The position numbers and the translations under genes were made by a program. Under the pieces are notes generated by a model that was not told the DNA's origin, ran no database searches, and saw nothing but the letters and a program-made list of their open reading frames with translations. A stretch of 64,000 nucleotides of DNA from positions 1,054,001-1,118,000 of the forward strand of contig NC_035923.1 in the NCBI RefSeq assembly GCF_000348985.1, read 5' to 3'. The stretch is from Huiozyma naganishii CBS 8797. Taxonomy: Eukaryota; Ascomycota; Saccharomycetes; Saccharomycetales; Saccharomycetaceae. Of this stretch, positions 10,425-20,649 are shown piece by piece; within the stretch, counting starts at the first letter, position 1, and each line of letters opens with the position of its first letter.

Positions 10425-12638
10425 TCAACCAAATGCATTTTATGTTTTCAGTTACGCACGTATATTATTAGCATAGTGTAATATTATGAGGATAGACTCA
10501 AATTTTGATTGTCTCTTGTACTATATTGAAGTGAAGTTGAATTAAACAGAGAAGTGGCTGTTCGTGTTAGGATAATAGTGGGAGTCCTTTAATATAGTTG
10601 GCTAGCCACCAATCATACAAAAGACACCGGATACTGTGAAACCTGCGGAGGGACTTGTACGATAAGTGCACTCTGCAGATATCCCAATACATATATAACT
10701 AGGCTATGTAGGATAGTCTCAAGCTTGAAGTTTGACCTCAGTTCACAACCGACAACCGAGTCTTACGCTAACGGTTAGTCTAGAAGAGCTAAACAGACAA
10801 GAGCATCTGATTTAACTGGTATATCTAGTATATGAGGAGACGTGGATAGCCGTTTGCCACTTCATCCTCTCTATGCCATTTCTGGGAAGGTACCTGCCTT
10901 GAAGGACACATTTTCCGAAGTCGTGGAAATCGTGACTTCAAGAGGTGGTTCAAAGTTTGGTATTTCCGAAGCCTTCGAAAACTCCAACAGAACAATTACC
11001 GATTGGTTAACTGGGATTCCCACTGACGACAAAGGCGCCACACATTTTCTTCGCACTTCAGAATCCTGGAGTATTTAGCCAAGGTAGCTGAGAATTCTGA
11101 CCGACTCTCCTCTCTAAAATTGTCAACACCCTATATACTAGATTTTGATTGTGTTATAATTTGTTTGCGCTTAAAATGCTTCCGGAACAAGGTATTTGTT
11201 GTCTTATTTGCGATCGCGCACCAATTTGGGGTTGGTGGCAGGCTCTTTTCTCGCGGTTACTAGCTCATTGGGTATATGAGCGTTTGACCTTGGGTTTGAC
11301 AGGGCTATTGGGTCAAAGTTAATTGTAGGACTATTGAGGCGTTTGGTTTGGCGATAAGTGGTTCATGGGTATTGACGGTAGGGCGGTCGGCAAATCGGAC
11401 TGGTTTCTTTGCGACATAGCGTTTCAATCTCTCGTTCATGGGTTTGTTTTTTGATGAGACCTCTGGACTCATCGGTACAATGTATGGATATATGAGCATT
11501 TGACTTTGAGCTTATAAAGACTGTGTTGTCAAAGTTGATAATAGGGACGAAAACACTGGGGATGTTCACAGTGAATCCACCGTTGAGACAATGGACGTGG
11601 CAGAAGACCCAAAATATCTAAGGTTTTGAGATAATCACGGGTCTCGCCTTTGTTCTGATATGTTGGTCACTAGCCTTCCATGTATGTGTTGCTGTGTTGG
11701 GAGCCTTGGTTACCATCGAAGTAATGATATGAATACTAGTGCTCGTCAAATACCTCAACAAACGTTAAGCAATCCCTCTGTACTGCATTCCTATAGGTTA
11801 TGTTCATAGCTTATACCCTTCCTTTTTCTCTTTTCTAGCCGGGTTTGCTGAAAATTCCCACTTGAAATAAGCGCCGAGCTAACTTTATCACAGATAAAGC
11901 TTCAGAACGAACAAGCTGTGCAGCAAAGCATGGTTTTCTCAAAAGTTACCAAGTATAATACAATTTGCTGTTACAGGAACTAGAGCAGACCATTGTGATT
12001 GAGCATGGCTAGCAGAGTTATGGAAGTTTTGGTTCTCTTCCAGCTGTAAGATTCTGATCTTCTAAAAAAGGATAGAAAATAAATACTTTTAACACGCGAA
12101 GATAACATGTTACTCTCGCTGTGGACATTGTGAAGGGTATCAAGTAGCGAAGCTTGGCGTTTATTTATTCGCTGTTTCTTCACCCTCTATAAACGCCACT
12201 ATAGCTGCTTACTCTACCTTTCTTTGGATTACAAATATGTAAGTTCGGCGGGTTCATTCCTCGTTAGGCACCTTGGTGCCATTTGCAGGGTGAACCCGGA
12301 TCATCAAGACCAAGAAAAAACTACAAACGGTAATCAGAATATTATCTTTTTGCTAGCTAATAGCAATTATTTATGAAGGTACTCGGAAGATACCAGGATC
12401 ACTTCAATCCATTGACCAACTGCTCCTGTTTTTTCATAGCAGGTTTGCACTGCAAGGATAAATTTCGTCAACTCGCCACAGCTCCCATGTACCAAATACC
12501 ATATCTGTTTTTGTTTTGTAGAGTATCCAGGCAAAGTGGCTGTTTGTAACGGGACCACTTACTATCTCTATCGAACCAGATACCAACAGTGTTTTGACTG
12601 CGGCGGCGGTGAATATACGGACCTAGGTGACCATGCCT
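10425..12638. other. Relic-rich intergenic region
   Basis: 2.2 kb without a confident gene. An open frame at 10842-11078 starts only with GTG, and its product was not recognised. Two degenerate copies of a roughly 62-bp unit start near 11271 and 11484; in one frame both end in a QS-stop and share YE.LTL. A 50-bp imperfect palindrome lies at 12249-12298. The region looks like decayed coding or repeat DNA between NMA and the Cys-motif gene. Confidence 0.4.
12249..12298. repeat. 50-bp two-level palindrome
   Basis: Outer arms CGGGTTCA (12249-12256) and TGAACCCG (12291-12298) pair perfectly. Inner arms GGCACC (12267-12272) and GGTGCC (12275-12280) pair perfectly around a TT loop. The intervening segments are exactly 10 nt on each side. 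It lies about 340 bp beyond the stop of family member A. Function unknown. Confidence 0.7.
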
Positions 12639-13694
12639 TTAAGCGGGGGAAGCTTCGCCAATTTTAGCTTTTCGTTTGAACATCCTACTAAATACATGCT
12701 TGGTCTTGTTCTCAACTTTGCTATCAAAATTGTTGGCCTTTTGCTTCTTGCCTTCCCAAGAGCCGATCTTTATATGTTTCGCCAGGCTCTTAAATTTGTG
12801 ATTCTCCCTTTGTACCGCCTCCTTGACCTTCTTCCAGCGACGTGCACCAGCGGCTTTCCATCGGGAACGCTCTTCAGCAACAGTCTCGGCCCCATCTCCA
12901 CCCGTATCCGCACTACACACGGATACTCCAGTGCCGCCGACCATTTGGGGGAAGGTGGCGGTTCTGTTTCTCAATGCTACTGACTCAATTGGGGGTTGAG
13001 CAGTCGCAGCGTGAATGCAGGAGCTGTGGGTGGTGTAAACAGGGTCCGAGACAGGACTTCGAACGGTGACAGATGCTGGTTTGCGAGTGGTGTAAACTGG
13101 GTCTGAAACAGGAGTTGGAACGGTGGAGGAAACTGGGTAGGTGGTACAGGTAGAGTCCGAGACAGAACCTGGAGCCGTGACGGTTGGCGGTTCCTTTGCG
13201 GTTGAAGTGTCTTTCACAGTTGTTTCGGATGTGAGGCCGGAGTTGGTTCTTGTGGGCCCAAACTGAGACCAGAAGGACTGAGAGGGTTTGGAGGGTTCTG
13301 AGGGCCGGGTGACAGTACTGTTTGTTCTCATGCGGCGCTCATCCCACTTCCTCATTACACCGCCAGAGGCAAGTATAAAGGGTGTCCCTTTGGTGATGTA
13401 CAGCTTCAATTTCTGGCCGTTCCTGCGTCTTATATATCTGACCATTTCCATCTCTTTCAGATATCCCATCACTGCGTCGTCGGCCTCAACCTCATTGTTA
13501 TTGATTTTCATCAACAGGTCGCAGGAGCACCAGGAGATTTCCCCGTTGCAAATAGTGCAGTTGTCGGGCGGAACGTACTGGTCAATGTCAAACTTGGCTG
13601 CAGCAGATTTGTTCTGTTGGAAAACTGTTTCGAATGTCGCTGTGACAAAGTTCGTTGCTTTAGTTAAATTCTTGAAGAAGTAGGTGGAAGTCAT
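12639..13694 (-). CDS. Unrecognised Cys-motif protein, family member A
   Basis: 351 residues, ATG at 13694. I do not recognise it from S. cerevisiae. The N-terminal 110 residues align by eye with the protein encoded at 40185-42017. Shared features are a helix with FV.A.F, then FDIDQYVPPDNCTICNG with cysteines spaced CX2C and a third Cys about seven residues later, then a D-DAV-YL-E-E-RYI helix. The middle (about 130-230) is low-complexity Thr/Pro/Ser/Val with repeats of SDPVYTT. The C-terminus is basic (RRWKKVKEAVQ, FSRMFKRK), also matching member B, but it stops where B continues for about 220 residues. No signal peptide or membrane segment is seen. Possibly a lineage-specific metal-binding or nucleic-acid-binding protein; function not inferable. 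Confidence 0.7.
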   Translation of the reverse strand: MTSTYFFKNLTKATNFVTATFETVFQQNKSAAAKFDIDQYVPPDNCTICNGEISWCSCDLLMKINNNEVEADDAVMGYLKEMEMVRYIRRRNGQKLKLYITKGTPFILASGGVMRKWDERRMRTNSTVTRPSEPSKPSQSFWSQFGPTRTNSGLTSETTVKDTSTAKEPPTVTAPGSVSDSTCTTYPVSSTVPTPVSDPVYTTRKPASVTVRSPVSDPVYTTHSSCIHAATAQPPIESVALRNRTATFPQMVGGTGVSVCSADTGGDGAETVAEERSRWKAAGARRWKKVKEAVQRENHKFKSLAKHIKIGSWEGKKQKANNFDSKVENKTKHVFSRMFKRKAKIGEASPA

Positions 13695-14235
13695 TTTAAG
13701 TAGTTTGCTTGGCTGTCGTACGATGTGAATTTATTGCACGGCGGGTGGTGTTATGTAAAGAAGAAAGAAGAAGAGAACAGAGAAGATCTTGAGAGTTCAA
13801 TAGTTTTATTGTACTTCAAAAATCTTCTATACGTCAAAAAAATGGTTTTTGTGACACAAAAATGCTAACCGTTTTAAAAAAGCCGGAGTTGAAGCTTAGA
13901 CGCCAGCTATTAGATATAAGCGGAGATTGCTGTAGTTTTGAGGGGCCATTTGTAATAAACACTGGCTGGGCGCTGGTGCGTCTTGATAGTAGCATATGTC
14001 AAAGAAACCACACCCACTGGCTCATCAGTTGTTAATGCATGAAACAGTACAATTGAATCTAGAAAGATCTATCACTCGGTGCTACAGTTTGGGTGTACTG
14101 TAAAAGAGCTATCTTGGATGTAACAGGCACTACCTGGACCATCTCCAATTCAGTGAAAATATCAAGATCTGGGTAAATAACAACAGCAGGCGTATCATTC
14201 TTCTTCCACTCCCCCATGCTGAAGACGGGATCTAT
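13695..14235. other. Promoter region of family member A and SNU71 3' flank
   Basis: No gene seen. It holds the upstream region of the Cys-motif gene, including the palindrome at 13848-13860, and the downstream flank of SNU71. Confidence 0.5.
13848..13860. promoter_or_regulatory. Palindrome TTTGTGACACAAA upstream of family member A
   Basis: Perfect inverted repeat TTTGTG-A-CACAAA starting 154 bp from the ATG. The identical 13-mer occurs 154 bp from the ATG of member B (42171-42183), in the same orientation, with a nearby shared TTCAAAATCTT-like segment. It is a plausible site for a dimeric DNA-binding protein. Confidence 0.6.
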
Positions 14236-16062
14236 CTAGTGGAATTCTTCTCTCTTCCAAATGGTATCAACAATTTTGATTGCGTCTTCATCAAAGGTTT
14301 CTTTCAGGTCCTCAAACAAAACCTCTTTACTCTTGTTCTCCCGAATATTATCAAAAATGTACTCAACCAGTTCATCTTCGTACACACCCAGGTATTCGTT
14401 CACCAACTCGTCAACAACTCGAGACTCCTTCAGTTTAGCTAATCTTTGTTCTAGGTCAGCTCCACTGTACGGTATTATGTCGTCAATCTTCGACGACAAC
14501 GGAATTGTCTCTGTTGTGTTCTCGTCACGGGTCATTTGTTTAATAGCTTCGTTTGGTTCAGTATCATTAGGCTTGTCAATCGCACGTTTGAACGCAATTT
14601 TAATGTTCATGTGCTCATCCTCCACTAAGCTCTCTTTGCCGGCTGTCTCTGGCTCTTCTAGATTGCTCTCAGTTTCTTTGGAACTTTGGGAGCTGGTTAC
14701 ATTTTCCTCGTTAATCGTTTTTGGTTGTGCCGCGACTACTGTCACATCGCCAAATTTAGCTCTATTCAAGGAGTCCAAGTACTCTTCCTCGTCCTTAAAG
14801 GATCGGTGATGATCGTAGTAGAAATCATTAGATGTATGCTCTAATTCCTTCAAGGCAAGGGCCCTATTTTCAGTCAAACGCCCTTCATATTGCTTCGTTA
14901 GAAGAGTATCTGTTTTGAGTTTTTGTATGCGAGGTTCTATCACAGAAGCCAAAGTCGACAAATACTCTTTGTATCTTGCGTTTGACGATGCACGCTCTTG
15001 GTCCAATCTTTGTTTCTCCAAAACGTCGTCGTCGTCCCCGCCATCGTCTCCCACATCATCGACATCATCATCATCAGGAACATTTTCTTCGACATCCACA
15101 CCTAGTTGGTCCTTGTTGCTTTTCTTAATTTGTTCGAACATCTTCATCATATGCTGTTTCATCCGTTTACTCTCCTCAAAATGCTCTTTCGTCATTTTTT
15201 CTCTTTCAATACTGACCACTTTTGTCCTAAACTCCTTTATGTCTTTGCACAGTTGGTCCAGCGAATCAGTAGGGATATCGCTCAACGTTCTTAGGTCTAC
15301 TTTATACTCAGTCTCCACATTATTATCGTGTTCTTTATTACCATCTAGATTTGCAACTTTCAATTTCTCAATCAAACCTTTAAATGCTTTTACAGCTTCA
15401 TCGGGAATATCATCACTTTTTGTTTCTTGTGTTATATGATCTTTGACAAAGTTCGTCGTATTCGAATCCAAATGCAGTTCCAACAACCCAACTTTGGTAA
15501 CGAGAGCTTTCAAAAAACAGACAAAGTTTGAATATTTCCCCAAATCGTTGCCGCTATCAAGCCTCACAAACAAGTCCTGGGTGTCGATACCGGGGGACGT
15601 GATGTTAGTCCAACATTTTATGCTACAAAAAAATTGAGAATTAGCCTCAAGTGCAATTTGTAGGATCCCAGCAATAAATGATTCCACATTACCATTGGAT
15701 TCGTTGAACGGTACTTTATGCAAAGATATGGTATGCAATTGTTGCTCCAATGATATAGGCAAAAACTGTTTCAAAGGCACATATTTTGAAGTCATCTTAT
15801 TTTCTCCGAACAAACCTCCGTTTGCGCCAGAACCTTTCGCCAACAAAGATCCAGCGCTCCCATTAGTTTTGATGTGAACTGAATTGTCTATCGGTCCCTT
15901 AATATGAGCTGACTGCAGTCTCGAGGTGTTGTGCAACATTTTTTCAAAGGTCTGCAAATCAGCCTTCAGCATCGGTATGTACCCTCTTTTCGCAACATCA
16001 CTCTTCCACTCTGAATCAGCTACCAAATACAGCTGCGGGGAAACATACACTATCTCACTCAT
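14236..16062 (-). CDS. SNU71: Snu71-like U1 snRNP component
   Basis: 608 residues (S. cerevisiae Snu71 is about 620). Snu71 is a U1 snRNP protein that acts with Prp40 and Luc7 in 5' splice-site recognition. The C-terminal 60 residues (LVNEYLGVYEDELVEYIFDN onward) look like a PWI-type helical fold. The central part is highly charged, with an Asp run (about residues 335-350) and predicted coiled coils, and the N-terminal 200 residues form the folded part. SNU71 is YGR013W, close to NMA2 (YGR010W), and the gene here lies between NMA and CHS5, as expected for interleaved ohnolog tracks. It is divergent from CHS5 with about 220 bp between starts. The assignment rests on length, PWI-like end and synteny. 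Confidence 0.75.
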   Translation of the reverse strand: MSEIVYVSPQLYLVADSEWKSDVAKRGYIPMLKADLQTFEKMLHNTSRLQSAHIKGPIDNSVHIKTNGSAGSLLAKGSGANGGLFGENKMTSKYVPLKQFLPISLEQQLHTISLHKVPFNESNGNVESFIAGILQIALEANSQFFCSIKCWTNITSPGIDTQDLFVRLDSGNDLGKYSNFVCFLKALVTKVGLLELHLDSNTTNFVKDHITQETKSDDIPDEAVKAFKGLIEKLKVANLDGNKEHDNNVETEYKVDLRTLSDIPTDSLDQLCKDIKEFRTKVVSIEREKMTKEHFEESKRMKQHMMKMFEQIKKSNKDQLGVDVEENVPDDDDVDDVGDDGGDDDDVLEKQRLDQERASSNARYKEYLSTLASVIEPRIQKLKTDTLLTKQYEGRLTENRALALKELEHTSNDFYYDHHRSFKDEEEYLDSLNRAKFGDVTVVAAQPKTINEENVTSSQSSKETESNLEEPETAGKESLVEDEHMNIKIAFKRAIDKPNDTEPNEAIKQMTRDENTTETIPLSSKIDDIIPYSGADLEQRLAKLKESRVVDELVNEYLGVYEDELVEYIFDNIRENKSKEVLFEDLKETFDEDAIKIVDTIWKREEFH

Positions 16063-16281
16063 AACCGCTGCACCACTGTCCTTTCTCCCGATCTGCCCTT
16101 CAAGACTGGCTCATCTCACACTTTAGAAGAACGTACTCTCCCAAGAAAAGAAAATAAGAGGAGACGAAATTTTGTTCAAAAAATGAAGAAGTGCTCGACG
16201 TTCTTTGCTCCCGCAGTTTGAGGATTGTAGTTGCAATTAGCCCATTAACAGTTTAGAGGTACAAGTACTGCACAGTAAACA

Positions 16282-18195
16282 ATGTCTTCCATGGAAGTTG
16301 TTCTTACTGTGGGGAAACTTGATGTTTCACTCGCGCTATTGACAACGGCAGACCACCACGTTATAGAATTTCCTACAATGTTGCTTCCCGATAACGTCAG
16401 AGCTGGCTCCATTGTGACAATGAAAGTGAGCGAGAATGTCAAGGAGGAGCAGAAACAGAAGGAGACATTTGCGGAAATCCAAAAGATTATCTTGAACAAA
16501 TACGGGACGAACAAACCAAGTGCACCAGTCCTGAAGACTGTTAATGTGACTCAAACCAGTTGTGTTCTTGCGTGGGACCCCTTGAAGCTTGGCTCATCGA
16601 AATTGAAGTCCTTGATTCTGTATAGGGAAGGGGTTCGCTCCACGGTGATTCCAAATCCTTTTAAAGTCACTGCCACGAAGATTTCAGGGTTATCCGTTGA
16701 CGTGCCATACGAGTTCCAGTTGAGGCTGAATACCACCTCGGGTCAATTTTGGTCAGAGAAGATCAAAGTACGCACGCACAAAATGACGGATATGTCCGGT
16801 ATTACTGTGTGCTTAGGTCCCCTGGACCCGCTACTAAACATCAACGACAGACAAATTATTGACTGTCTGTCGTCGATAGGAGCTAGAAGACTGCAGAAGC
16901 GCGTTTCTATTGACACGACGCATTTTGTCTGCAATGATGTGGACAACGAGGACGATGAAGAGCTAACAAAGGCTAAGAACAGCAACATCCCCATCGTGAA
17001 ACCGGAATGGATTAGAGCTTGTGCTGTGGAAAAAAGGATTGTTGGTGTCAGAGGGTTTTACTTGGATGCTGATCCAAGTATTTTGGCAAATTACCCTTTT
17101 CCACCTGCAAAGACGGGTGAATTGACTGATGATCAGAAACCGGTGGATGATACTGTCGCATCAGCGAAACCTCTCCCCTCAGAACCGGAAAGCGATGAGA
17201 GGGAAGGCGCTGAGAACGATAATCCACAATCCAGCTTGGGAGAAGATGCCCAATCCAGTGAAATAAGGGAGCCTACTAGCTTTAAGCACGTAGCTACTAG
17301 TGAAAGTGAATTGGAAGCGCACGACGATGCGGAAGAAAGGGTAGAAGAGAGGGATAGCGCTGCTTCTGCCCTGGAAGAGCGTGGAATTGAAGACTCAACC
17401 ATCGTAAGTTCAGGCACAGACGTGCTAGCTACGGAGGAACGGGCTACAGAGGAACAGGCTACTGAAGATCCAGCTAATGAAGAGAACACTGCCGAGGAAC
17501 CTGCCGAGGAACCTGCCGAGGAATCTGCCGAGGAACCTGCTACCGAGGAGATAATCGCCGAAGAGACGACTGCAGAGGAACCAGCTGCTGAAGAGCCAGT
17601 CGCGGAAGAGCCAGTAGCGGAAGAACCAGTTATAGCGGAGTCAACCACAGAAGAGCCAGCAATCCAAGAACCAGCTACCGAGGAGCCAACTGCCGAGGAG
17701 CCAACTGCCGAGGAGCCAACTGCTGAAGAGCCTGTTACTGAAGACCCAACTACCGAAGTGCCAGCTACTCAAGAACCAGTAGCGGAAGAAGCAGCTGCGG
17801 AAGAGCCAGTTACCGAAAAACCAACTATCCAAGAACCTATTGCTGAAGCGCCAATTACAGCAGAACCAGCTCCGGAAGAACCAACAACAGAAGAACCAGC
17901 TGTCCAAGAACCAGCTGTCCAAGAACCAGTTTCCGAAGAACCAGTTTACGAAAACGCTGTCACTGAAGAGCCAGTCACTGAAGTGCCAGCTCCAGAAGAA
18001 CCAGTCACTGAAGAAACTGTTGCTGGAGCACCAATAGCGGAAGAGCCAGCTACAGAAGAACCAGCCGGCGATGAGCAGGCTACGCCAGCTGCGGAAGAAC
18101 AGGCCTCGCCAGGACCCTCCGCCGGCAGCAACCCGGGTTCGCAGAAGTCAAAGAACCAGAAGAAGAAGAAGGGCAAAAACAAGAAACGGTGGTAG
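16282..18195 (+). CDS. CHS5: Chs5, exomer complex scaffold
   Basis: 637 residues (S. cerevisiae about 671). Chs5 is the scaffold of exomer, which with ChAPs such as Chs6 moves chitin synthase III (Chs3) and Fus1 from the trans-Golgi to the plasma membrane. The N-terminal dimerisation segment starts MSSMEVVLTVGKLDVSLALL, followed by an FN3 domain (about residues 75-165) and a BRCT domain (about 170-260, ending WIRACAVEKR). The C-terminal third is a repeat of EEPA-T/V-EEP units (about 380-595), then a Lys-rich tail KKKKGKNKKRW. The repeat DNA is the reason long antisense ORFs appear here. Neighbour MID2 also follows CHS5 closely in S. cerevisiae. Confidence 0.96.
   Translation: MSSMEVVLTVGKLDVSLALLTTADHHVIEFPTMLLPDNVRAGSIVTMKVSENVKEEQKQKETFAEIQKIILNKYGTNKPSAPVLKTVNVTQTSCVLAWDPLKLGSSKLKSLILYREGVRSTVIPNPFKVTATKISGLSVDVPYEFQLRLNTTSGQFWSEKIKVRTHKMTDMSGITVCLGPLDPLLNINDRQIIDCLSSIGARRLQKRVSIDTTHFVCNDVDNEDDEELTKAKNSNIPIVKPEWIRACAVEKRIVGVRGFYLDADPSILANYPFPPAKTGELTDDQKPVDDTVASAKPLPSEPESDEREGAENDNPQSSLGEDAQSSEIREPTSFKHVATSESELEAHDDAEERVEERDSAASALEERGIEDSTIVSSGTDVLATEERATEEQATEDPANEENTAEEPAEEPAEESAEEPATEEIIAEETTAEEPAAEEPVAEEPVAEEPVIAESTTEEPAIQEPATEEPTAEEPTAEEPTAEEPVTEDPTTEVPATQEPVAEEAAAEEPVTEKPTIQEPIAEAPITAEPAPEEPTTEEPAVQEPAVQEPVSEEPVYENAVTEEPVTEVPAPEEPVTEETVAGAPIAEEPATEEPAGDEQATPAAEEQASPGPSAGSNPGSQKSKNQKKKKGKNKKRW
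17425..18090 (+). repeat. Glu/Pro-rich tandem repeat within CHS5
   Basis: Imperfect 12-24 nt units encoding variations of EEPA, TEEP and QEPA. They are prone to length change by slippage; the repeat number may differ between strains. Confidence 0.85.
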
Positions 18196-18735
18196 CGCAC
18201 CCCCCCCGACCAGTGTGAAACCGCTCATCACAGTCCCGCCCAGCGTATATTAGTAGCTTAAGTATTGGAGCGTTTCACCTTCACGAGATCTCCTTTCCAA
18301 TTCCTTACTATAAATAGAAAAGAAAGAGGCCCGCCACAGAAAACAGCGCAGGAAAGAACGTGACGCGAAAACCCCCAGAAAACAATAGAAAAACGAGGCG
18401 TATGAGAGAGAAAAATTTCTTTTTTCTTTGCCTCGAGGAATTGGAAAAAAAAATATAAACACAGATCGCGCAGAGTTGAACAGTGGAAGATGGGGAACAA
18501 GAGAGGCATTGGTGGGCGGAGTGCAGGGACGTGGTAGAAGGTGCTTGCTGAGAGCTGCCGGGTTTAGTCGACGACGTTGGATGTATCCAGGGTGAGCGAG
18601 AGTAAAAGATATAGCTTTTTATATTCGCTTAACGTTACTTGCTTTTTCGAGAAGAGAGGAGATATTTGCAGGAAGAACAGCACATTACGTCTCGCTGCTT
18701 CCCTCGATATAATAGGTTATCAGAAAGGACCACTA
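18196..18735. promoter_or_regulatory. MID2 upstream region
   Basis: 540 bp with no gene. The frame upstream of MID2 is open from 18577, but only through a TTG codon. A purine-rich stretch lies at about 18300-18460. Confidence 0.45.
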
Positions 18736-19935
18736 ATGGTGAGTTATAGCAGGGTAGGTTTGCTCCTGCTGGCGTTGGTATCATATGTGAACGGCCAACA
18801 ACAAGGAAATAACGGTGGTGGTGGTGGTAATAATAATAATAATAATAACAACAACAACAATAATAATAATGGTACGACGCCGACGAGAAGTTTGGGTTCG
18901 GTGGCGGTAGTCTCTAATACTGCGACTTTTTCTACAGATGCAATAAGTTCCTCCATATTAGTGGCATTGTCCAATACAAGACAGCCGTTTTCGTCATCGA
19001 TACAGCGACGTTCCTCGGAGGCAGTCTCCTCGAGGGTAATCAGTTCCCTCAGGGTATCGTCGTCTGTACAGAGGAGTGCCGAGAGAAGTGTTAGTAGCGT
19101 CAGCAGCAGCCGACAGCTCTCGAGTGTAAGTCGGTCTGTGTCCGCGGTGGTGAGTTCTTCAAGACCGGTACGGGCGTCTTCGAGTATCGTGTCGTCCTTC
19201 TTTTCGTCATCGGTATCGTCCACGGTATCGTCCACGGTATCGTCAACGGTGCCCTCAAGCAGTTCATTCTCGTCGAGTTCGTCAAGTTCGCGAGCCACTT
19301 CCTCTAGCACGGATACCTCAGAGACGAGCACGCGGAGCACACCGAGAGACGCATCCCGCACAATAACGAGTGTCATAGAGGGACAGACGATTCTGTCGAA
19401 TTTCTACATGACAATGACAATCACTCCCTCTGCGTCGTCGACGGGCACGAAGAAGTCCTCACAGGCGCACCACGGGCTCTCATCCAAGAACAAGAAGATT
19501 GTCATCGGGTGCGTCGTCGGGCTGGGCGTGCCCTTTTTGATCCTGCTAGCCGTGGTCGTGTACTTCGTGTGCATCAAGCCAAAGAAGACGGACTTCATCG
19601 ACTCGAACGGGAACGTCGTCACTGCATACAAGACGAACGCGATCCTGAGACTGTGGCATAAGATCGTTGGGAAAAACGTCTCGTACGAGGAGTACGACTC
19701 GAAGATCCCACTCGGTGGGGACTCCTCAGATGAAGAGTTGTCACTATCGCATCACGCGGACAGCGTGGGGGACCCGTTCCGCGGTGACAGCCCGCCCACT
19801 GACAATAACAGCAACGGTGCCGCGGGACCCATGAGAACATCGTCTGCGCGACAGCCCCGCTCGCACGAACTCATGCTGGACGAGGAGAAGTACTACGATG
19901 AGCACGGCAACGAGTTGAACGCGAAGAACTACTAG
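18736..19935 (+). CDS. MID2: Mid2-like cell-wall stress sensor
   Basis: 399 residues from the ATG at 18736, chosen because it opens directly on a signal peptide (MVSYSRVGLLLLALVSYVNG). An N-terminal Gly run and 14 Asn residues precede a long Ser/Thr-rich ectodomain (about 60-240), the usual O-mannosylated rod of these sensors. One membrane segment lies at about 258-280 (IVIGCVVGLGVPFLILLAVV), then a 119-residue acidic cytosolic tail. Mid2 and its ohnolog Mtl1 activate Rho1 through Rom2 and feed the Pkc1 cell-integrity pathway, which controls FKS1, also in this window. In synteny it follows CHS5 (YLR330W-YLR332W). MID2 versus MTL1 cannot be separated with certainty. Confidence 0.9.
   Translation: MVSYSRVGLLLLALVSYVNGQQQGNNGGGGGNNNNNNNNNNNNNNGTTPTRSLGSVAVVSNTATFSTDAISSSILVALSNTRQPFSSSIQRRSSEAVSSRVISSLRVSSSVQRSAERSVSSVSSSRQLSSVSRSVSAVVSSSRPVRASSSIVSSFFSSSVSSTVSSTVSSTVPSSSSFSSSSSSSRATSSSTDTSETSTRSTPRDASRTITSVIEGQTILSNFYMTMTITPSASSTGTKKSSQAHHGLSSKNKKIVIGCVVGLGVPFLILLAVVVYFVCIKPKKTDFIDSNGNVVTAYKTNAILRLWHKIVGKNVSYEEYDSKIPLGGDSSDEELSLSHHADSVGDPFRGDSPPTDNNSNGAAGPMRTSSARQPRSHELMLDEEKYYDEHGNELNAKNY
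18829..18870 (+). repeat. AAT/AAC microsatellite encoding poly-Asn in MID2
   Basis: Fourteen consecutive Asn codons just after the signal peptide, preceded by a GGT run. A length-variable site. Confidence 0.95.
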
Positions 19936-20025
19936 ACCGATTGAAAGTTGTGTATATTTTATAACATATATATATATATATTTAACACTAACTACAGGGA
20001 CAGATCAATATGTGTGCACGCGAGC

Positions 20026-20649
20026 TTACAACTTTTGCATGGCTGCGATGTCGGTGGATTGGACATGGTCCTCATCTTCTTCAATCTGTTGTTGCAATTC
20101 GTCTAGAGAGACCTTGTCGTCCTCGACAACACAGTTGATTTGCAACTTCTTGATACCGAACCCGATTGGAATCAACTTGTGAGCACCCCAGTTCAACCCG
20201 TCCATTTCGATGGCGGTGACGTTGGCGGTCAATTGGTCCATGTCGGTCTCGTCATCCCATGGCTTGACATCCATGGTGACAATGGACTTGGCAGCTGGCT
20301 TAGGTGGCTTGCTGGCCTTCTTGGCGTTGTACTGAGCAATTCTCTCCGCCTTGACTCTCTCGGCCTCAGCGTCGGCTTCTTCGTCATCGGAACCGAACAG
20401 GTCGACGTCCTCGTCGTCGTCCTCGGCAGCGGCATCAGCACCAGAGGCAGCTGGGAAGGAGGCAAACTCATCGGCCTTGGCAGCGATGTGGTTGGCCCAC
20501 CTGGTGAAGTTTGGGTACGCCTTCTTGAAGCTGTTGTACGCGGTGACGTCAGCCTGGGAGGCCTCGGTACCCTCGACGTAGGACTGGTTGGCCAGGACCT
20601 TGTTCAAGGCAGATAGAGTCTCAAGCTTGGAGAAGTCAGTGTAGGACAT
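20026..20649 (-). CDS. EFB1: Translation elongation factor 1B alpha (eEF1B-alpha)
   Basis: 207 residues, ATG at 20649 ([12 protein letters not shown]). eEF1B-alpha recharges eEF1A with GTP. The N-terminal GST-C-like helical domain is at 1-75, a central acidic region carries [17 protein letters not shown], and the C-terminal exchange domain (about 115-207) carries TWGAH-like [20 protein letters not shown] and ends TDIAAMQKL. The frame is open upstream to 20919, but that part is not conserved. In S. cerevisiae EFB1 has an intron near codon 27 that houses snR18; here the reading frame is uninterrupted, so intron and snoRNA are absent from this copy. Divergent from SFH1 with 257 bp between starts. 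Confidence 0.97.
   Translation of the reverse strand: MSYTDFSKLETLSALNKVLANQSYVEGTEASQADVTAYNSFKKAYPNFTRWANHIAAKADEFASFPAASGADAAAEDDDEDVDLFGSDDEEADAEAERVKAERIAQYNAKKASKPPKPAAKSIVTMDVKPWDDETDMDQLTANVTAIEMDGLNWGAHKLIPIGFGIKKLQINCVVEDDKVSLDELQQQIEEDEDHVQSTDIAAMQKL

Noticed and set aside
10842..11078. 78-codon open frame upstream of nothing obvious (VPALKDTFSEVVEIVTSRGG)
   Set aside because: Starts with GTG only; composition is protein-like but I could not connect it to a family, so it is mentioned only as part of the relic region.
17133..17922. Long Ser/Trp-rich antisense ORFs across CHS5
   Set aside because: They are frame shadows of the GAA/CCA repeat of CHS5.
18744..19376. 210-codon antisense ORF across MID2
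   Set aside because: Shadow of the Ser-rich MID2 repeat; low-complexity Glu/Leu/Thr product.
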